From: Bacillota bacterium
Lineage (GTDB): Bacteria; Bacillota_A; Clostridia; Clostridiales; Clostridiaceae
Length of the DNA: 26,031 nucleotides
Assembly (NCBI GenBank): GCA_021837545.1
Contig: JAKBFR010000023.1
Span: 1 to 26,031 of the forward strand
Reading direction: 5' to 3'
In this document: positions 23,591-26,031 of the stretch, in pieces
Layout: every line of letters begins with the position of its first letter
Position numbering within the stretch: the stretch's first letter is position 1
Position numbers and translations under genes: made by a program
Notes under the pieces: generated by a model
Seen by the model: only the letters and a program-made list of their open reading frames with translations
What the model was told of the DNA's origin: nothing
Databases searched by the model: none

Positions 23591-24496
23591 ATGCAAGGTA
23601 AGTCGAAAAATTTTAATTCAAAAGGTAGATTTATTAAAAACGAAAAGAATGATGAAAAAATTAAAGTAAGAGATAAAGATTATATTGAAACTAAAAGTAA
23701 AATGAAAAAAGAAAATACTGTAGAAGTCAGTCTAAGCAAAGAAAATAGTCAAGTTGAAGAGAGAGAAGATATAGTTATTGGTAGAAATGCAGTAATTGAG
23801 ACTCTAAAAGGGGATAGAACAATTGAAACGTTGTACATATCTAATAATAAACTGGAAGGGTCAATAAATACAATTATTAGTTTAGCAAAAGAAAAAAGAG
23901 TGTTAATTAAAGAAGTTGATAAAAGAAAACTCGACTCAATGAGTGATGGAGGAACACATCAAGGAGTAATAGCAAAGGTAACACCTTACAAATATTTTGA
24001 AGTATCAGACATATTAGCTTTGGCTGAAGAAAGAGGAGAAGCTCCATTCATTGTTATATTAGATGAAGTTGAAGATCCACATAACTTAGGATCAATAGTA
24101 CGGACAGCAGAGTTATTTGGAGTGCATGGAATTATTATTCCAAAGAGAAGGAGTGCATCTGTAAGTGCGACAGTATACAAATCTTCAGTAGGTGCAATAG
24201 AACATGTAAAAATAGCTAAAGTAACAAATTTAAATGCAACAATAGAAGATTTAAAACAAAAAGGAATTTGGGTTTATGGAGCAGATATAAGAGCGAAAGA
24301 ATACAGTTATCAAATAGACTTTAGCGGCCCTTGCGCAGTTATAATTGGAAACGAAGGAAGAGGTATTTCCAAATTAACAATACAAAAATGTGATAAACTA
24401 ATAAAGATACCAATGGTCGGAAAGATTAACTCTTTAAATGCCTCGGTAGCTGGTGGTATAATTATGTATGAAGTTTTAAAAGGGCGATTAAAATAG
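23591..24496 (+). CDS. rlmB: SpoU-family 23S rRNA 2'-O-methyltransferase (RlmB type)
   Basis: This 301-residue SPOUT methyltransferase has an L30e-like substrate domain (IVIGRNAVIETLKG from about 60) and the catalytic domain. The latter has motif 1 ILDEVEDPHNLGSIVRTAELFG, motif 2 IIGNEGRGIS and motif 3 IPMVGKINSLNASVAGGI, which form the knot that binds SAM. The RlmB type methylates a G in the peptidyl-transferase region of 23S rRNA. The first 55 or so residues are a highly charged Lys/Glu extension, probably disordered and perhaps RNA-binding; standard RlmB is about 245-250 residues. AAAGGGAGG precedes the ATG. It ends 10 nt before yacP. Confidence 0.9.
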   Translation: MQGKSKNFNSKGRFIKNEKNDEKIKVRDKDYIETKSKMKKENTVEVSLSKENSQVEEREDIVIGRNAVIETLKGDRTIETLYISNNKLEGSINTIISLAKEKRVLIKEVDKRKLDSMSDGGTHQGVIAKVTPYKYFEVSDILALAEERGEAPFIVILDEVEDPHNLGSIVRTAELFGVHGIIIPKRRSASVSATVYKSSVGAIEHVKIAKVTNLNATIEDLKQKGIWVYGADIRAKEYSYQIDFSGPCAVIIGNEGRGISKLTIQKCDKLIKIPMVGKINSLNASVAGGIIMYEVLKGRLK

Positions 24497-24506
24497 AAAG
24501 AGGTAT

Positions 24507-25022
24507 ATGGTGAAAACTATTTTTGTGGATGGGTATAATGTGGTAAATAGCTGGCCTAATTTAAAGCAAAAAAAAGATTTTAGCTTCGAAGGTGCAAGAC
24601 AAACATTGATAGATAAGCTGCATAATTATGGTGTTTTTAATGCCTGTAAAATAATATTAGTATTTGATGCACATAAAGTTATAGGTAGTATAGAAAAAAA
24701 AGAAGAAGTAAACAAAAATATTTCTGTGGTTTTTACAAAAGATGGAGAAACAGCGGATAGTTATATTGAAAAAAAAGTAAATTCATTAGGAAGAAAACAT
24801 GAAATAGTAGTAGTTACTTCAGATAACTTAGAGCAACAAATTGTTTTCCAGCGAGGTGCAGTTAGAATGTCATCCTTGGAATTTTATAATGAGGTACTCG
24901 ATATAGAAAAATCTATAAAGCTTAAAAGTGATAAAAATAAAAGTACACAAAAAAATAGCATAAGTGATAATATAGATGACAATATAGTGAAAATATTAGA
25001 AGAAATTAGAAGAGGCAAGTAA
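24507..25022 (+). CDS. yacP: NYN-domain ribosome-dependent endoribonuclease (YacP/Rae1)
   Basis: This 171-residue PIN-like NYN nuclease shows IFVDGYNVVNSWP (5-17), ILVFDAHKV (51-59) and FTKDGETADSYIEKKV (with the acidic active-site residues), then VVVTSDNLEQQ. In B. subtilis Rae1 cuts some mRNAs inside the ribosomal A site. The C-terminal 40 residues are Lys/Ser/Asp-rich, followed by a short helix. Start may be ATG 24507 or the next codon GTG 24510; the AAAGAGG site at about 24497-24503 is closer to ideal spacing for the GTG. It follows rlmB and precedes sigH as in most Firmicutes. Confidence 0.92.
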   Translation: MVKTIFVDGYNVVNSWPNLKQKKDFSFEGARQTLIDKLHNYGVFNACKIILVFDAHKVIGSIEKKEEVNKNISVVFTKDGETADSYIEKKVNSLGRKHEIVVVTSDNLEQQIVFQRGAVRMSSLEFYNEVLDIEKSIKLKSDKNKSTQKNSISDNIDDNIVKILEEIRRGK

Positions 25023-25028
25023 ATTCAG

Positions 25029-25058
25029 TTGACTAACTTATTTTTACTAGAGTATAAT
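25029..25058 (+). promoter_or_regulatory. Sigma-A promoter of sigH
   Basis: TTGACT (25029-25034), 18 nt, TATAAT (25053-25058). Predicted start near 25065, about 44 nt before the TTG start codon. Confidence 0.7.
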
Positions 25059-25108
25059 TGACTAAATGAGTAGTCGGTTGAATGCAGAAGAGAGTTGAGA
25101 GTGAGTAG

Positions 25109-25729
25109 TTGAAAAATTTTTTAGATTTCAGAGATAAATCAGATGAAGAAATTGTTGCACAAACTAAAAGTGGGAATAACAGAGCGCAGGAATATTTAAT
25201 TTCAAAATATGAAAACTTTGTAAAAGCCAAGGCTAAATCATACTTTTTAATCGGAGCTGACAAGGAAGATATTTATCAAGAGGGTATGATAGGTTTATAT
25301 AAAGCTATCAGAGACTTTAATCCAGAAAAATCAACATCATTTAAATCTTTTGCAGAAATATGTGTAATTAGACAAATCATAACTGCAATAAAAACGGCTA
25401 CTAGGCAAAAACATATTCCATTAAATACATATATTTCTTTAAACAAACCAATATATGAAGAAGAATCTGAGAGAACTCTTTTAGATGTACTAGCAGGGCT
25501 GAAAATTACAGATCCGGAAGAATTAATGATAAGCAAAGAACAAATAGATTATATTGAAGAAAAAATATCCGAGGTATTATCTGGCTTAGAATTAGAAGTT
25601 CTCACATCATACTTAGATGGTAAATCATATCAAGAGATTGCAAGTGATTTAGAGAGACACTCAAAGTCTATTGATAATGCATTGCAAAGAGTAAAAAGGA
25701 AATTAGAGAAATGCCTAGATTTAAAGTGA
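25109..25729 (+). CDS. sigH: RNA polymerase sigma factor SigH
   Basis: This 206-residue sigma factor of the Spo0H type starts early stationary-phase and sporulation transcription. Region 2 has YFLIGADKEDIYQEGMIGLYKAIRDFNPEK and FAEICVIRQIITAIKTATRQKHIPLN, the typical SigH core-binding and -10 recognition stretch. Region 4 is a helix-turn-helix (YLDGKSYQEIASDLERHSKSIDNALQRVKRKL). The start is TTG (25109): an in-frame stop lies immediately upstream and the next candidate start is well inside the conserved part. The ribosome site (GAGAGTGAG) is mediocre, which with TTG suggests low translation. It has its own promoter. Confidence 0.95.
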   Translation: MKNFLDFRDKSDEEIVAQTKSGNNRAQEYLISKYENFVKAKAKSYFLIGADKEDIYQEGMIGLYKAIRDFNPEKSTSFKSFAEICVIRQIITAIKTATRQKHIPLNTYISLNKPIYEEESERTLLDVLAGLKITDPEELMISKEQIDYIEEKISEVLSGLELEVLTSYLDGKSYQEIASDLERHSKSIDNALQRVKRKLEKCLDLK

Positions 25730-25738
25730 TAATTTGTA

Positions 25739-25767
25739 TTGACAAATAAAAAAAATGATAGTAAAAT
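25739..25767 (+). promoter_or_regulatory. Promoter of the tRNA-Thr/tuf unit
   Basis: Exact TTGACA (25739-25744), 17 nt, TAAAAT (25762-25767). It begins within 15 nt of the sigH stop. Predicted start near 25774, about 33 nt before the tRNA. Confidence 0.8.
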
Positions 25768-25806
25768 TTATAATTGGTATATCAAAGAACATAAAGATTT
25801 TTGAAC

Positions 25807-25882
25807 GCTCACATAGCTCAGTCGGTAGAGCGTCACCTTGGTAAGGTGGAGGTCGTCGGTTCAATCCCGATTGTGAGCTCCA
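25807..25882 (+). tRNA. tRNA-Thr (GGT)
   Basis: Acceptor GCTCACA pairs with TGTGAGC, discriminator U, CCA encoded at 25880-25882. The anticodon stem TCACC/GGTGG encloses TTGGTAA, giving GGT (Thr). It lies 63 nt before tuf and is probably co-transcribed with it, as commonly seen in clostridia. Confidence 0.97.
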
Positions 25883-25945
25883 AATAATAAAAATAAAACA
25901 CACTAGGCAAAGTTTATTAGAAGATAATAAGGGAGGAAAATTATA

Positions 25946-26031
25946 ATGGCAAAAGCAAAGTATGAAAGAACCAAACCACATGTTAATATTGGAACAATAG
26001 GTCACGTAGATCACGGTAAGACAACATTAAC
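25946..26031 (+). CDS. tuf: Elongation factor Tu, 5' part only
   Basis: The first 28 codons are present before the window ends: [20 protein letters not shown] followed by VDHGKTTL, which includes the G1 P-loop [10 protein letters not shown]-Tu brings aminoacyl-tRNA to the ribosome using GTP. AAGGGAGG lies before the ATG. The sequence is cut by the window edge and not by a mutation. Confidence 0.97.

Noticed and set aside
25721..26014. Minus-strand open frame of 97 codons near the right end
   Set aside because: Antisense to tRNA-Thr and the tuf start; composition and lack of a ribosome site mark it as an artefact.

Overview
The window looks like chromosomal DNA of a low-GC, spore-forming Clostridium (sensu stricto). 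The evidence is strong A/T bias, AGGAGG-type ribosome binding sites, a sporulation gene (csfB/gin), sigH, and a 56-residue 2[4Fe-4S] ferredoxin that, from memory, closely resembles those of the C. pasteurianum/C. butyricum/C. beijerinckii group. Gene order follows the origin-proximal tmk-holB-ricT and ctsR-clpC-radA-disA-sigH blocks of Bacillus subtilis. The lineages differ: yaaR, yabA, ispF, gltX and cysE are absent, and proS, trxB, a glutaredoxin and a ferredoxin are present.

Layout. 1-330: end of an rRNA operon (5S, tRNA-Phe, tRNA-Cys, terminator). 480-2881, minus strand: a CorA-type transporter and an M20-fold protein that has lost most metal ligands. 3097-6670, plus strand: csfB behind a sigma-F/G-like promoter, a MITE-like palindromic repeat, then tmk-darA-holB-ricT and a small HMA-fold protein without its CxxC. 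6726-7004: a monocistronic ferredoxin unit, which ends at a terminator shared with a convergent metallo-beta-lactamase-fold protein that has lost nearly all metal ligands. 7806-12490: the CtsR regulon operon ctsR-mcsA-mcsB-clpC, with a CtsR box at the promoter; its McsB lacks many kinase residues. 12570-13841: trxB and a convergent glutaredoxin. 13842-14456: a second copy of the palindromic repeat, a strong hairpin and a doubtful 56-codon gene. 14457-19145: radA, disA, yacL, ispD. 19161-22869: a consensus promoter, a long leader with an extra folded segment and a proline T-box, then proS-cysS. 22870-23147: structured spacer sharing a 22-base motif (20 identical) with the proS leader. 23148-25729: mrnC, rlmB, yacP, sigH. 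25739-26031: tRNA-Thr and the start of tuf.

How the parts connect. The window carries both the c-di-AMP synthase (DisA) and a c-di-AMP-binding PII-like protein (DarA). It carries a protein quality-control module (CtsR/McsA/McsB/ClpC), replication and repair genes (tmk, holB, radA, disA), and translation genes (proS, cysS, rlmB, mrnC, yacP, tuf, tRNAs). The most unusual content is a set of conserved folds whose catalytic or metal residues are replaced (M20, MBL, HMA and McsB), together with two kinds of intergenic structured repeat. I found no CRISPR array, transposase, phage gene or obvious defence system. All family comparisons are from memory without a database search.
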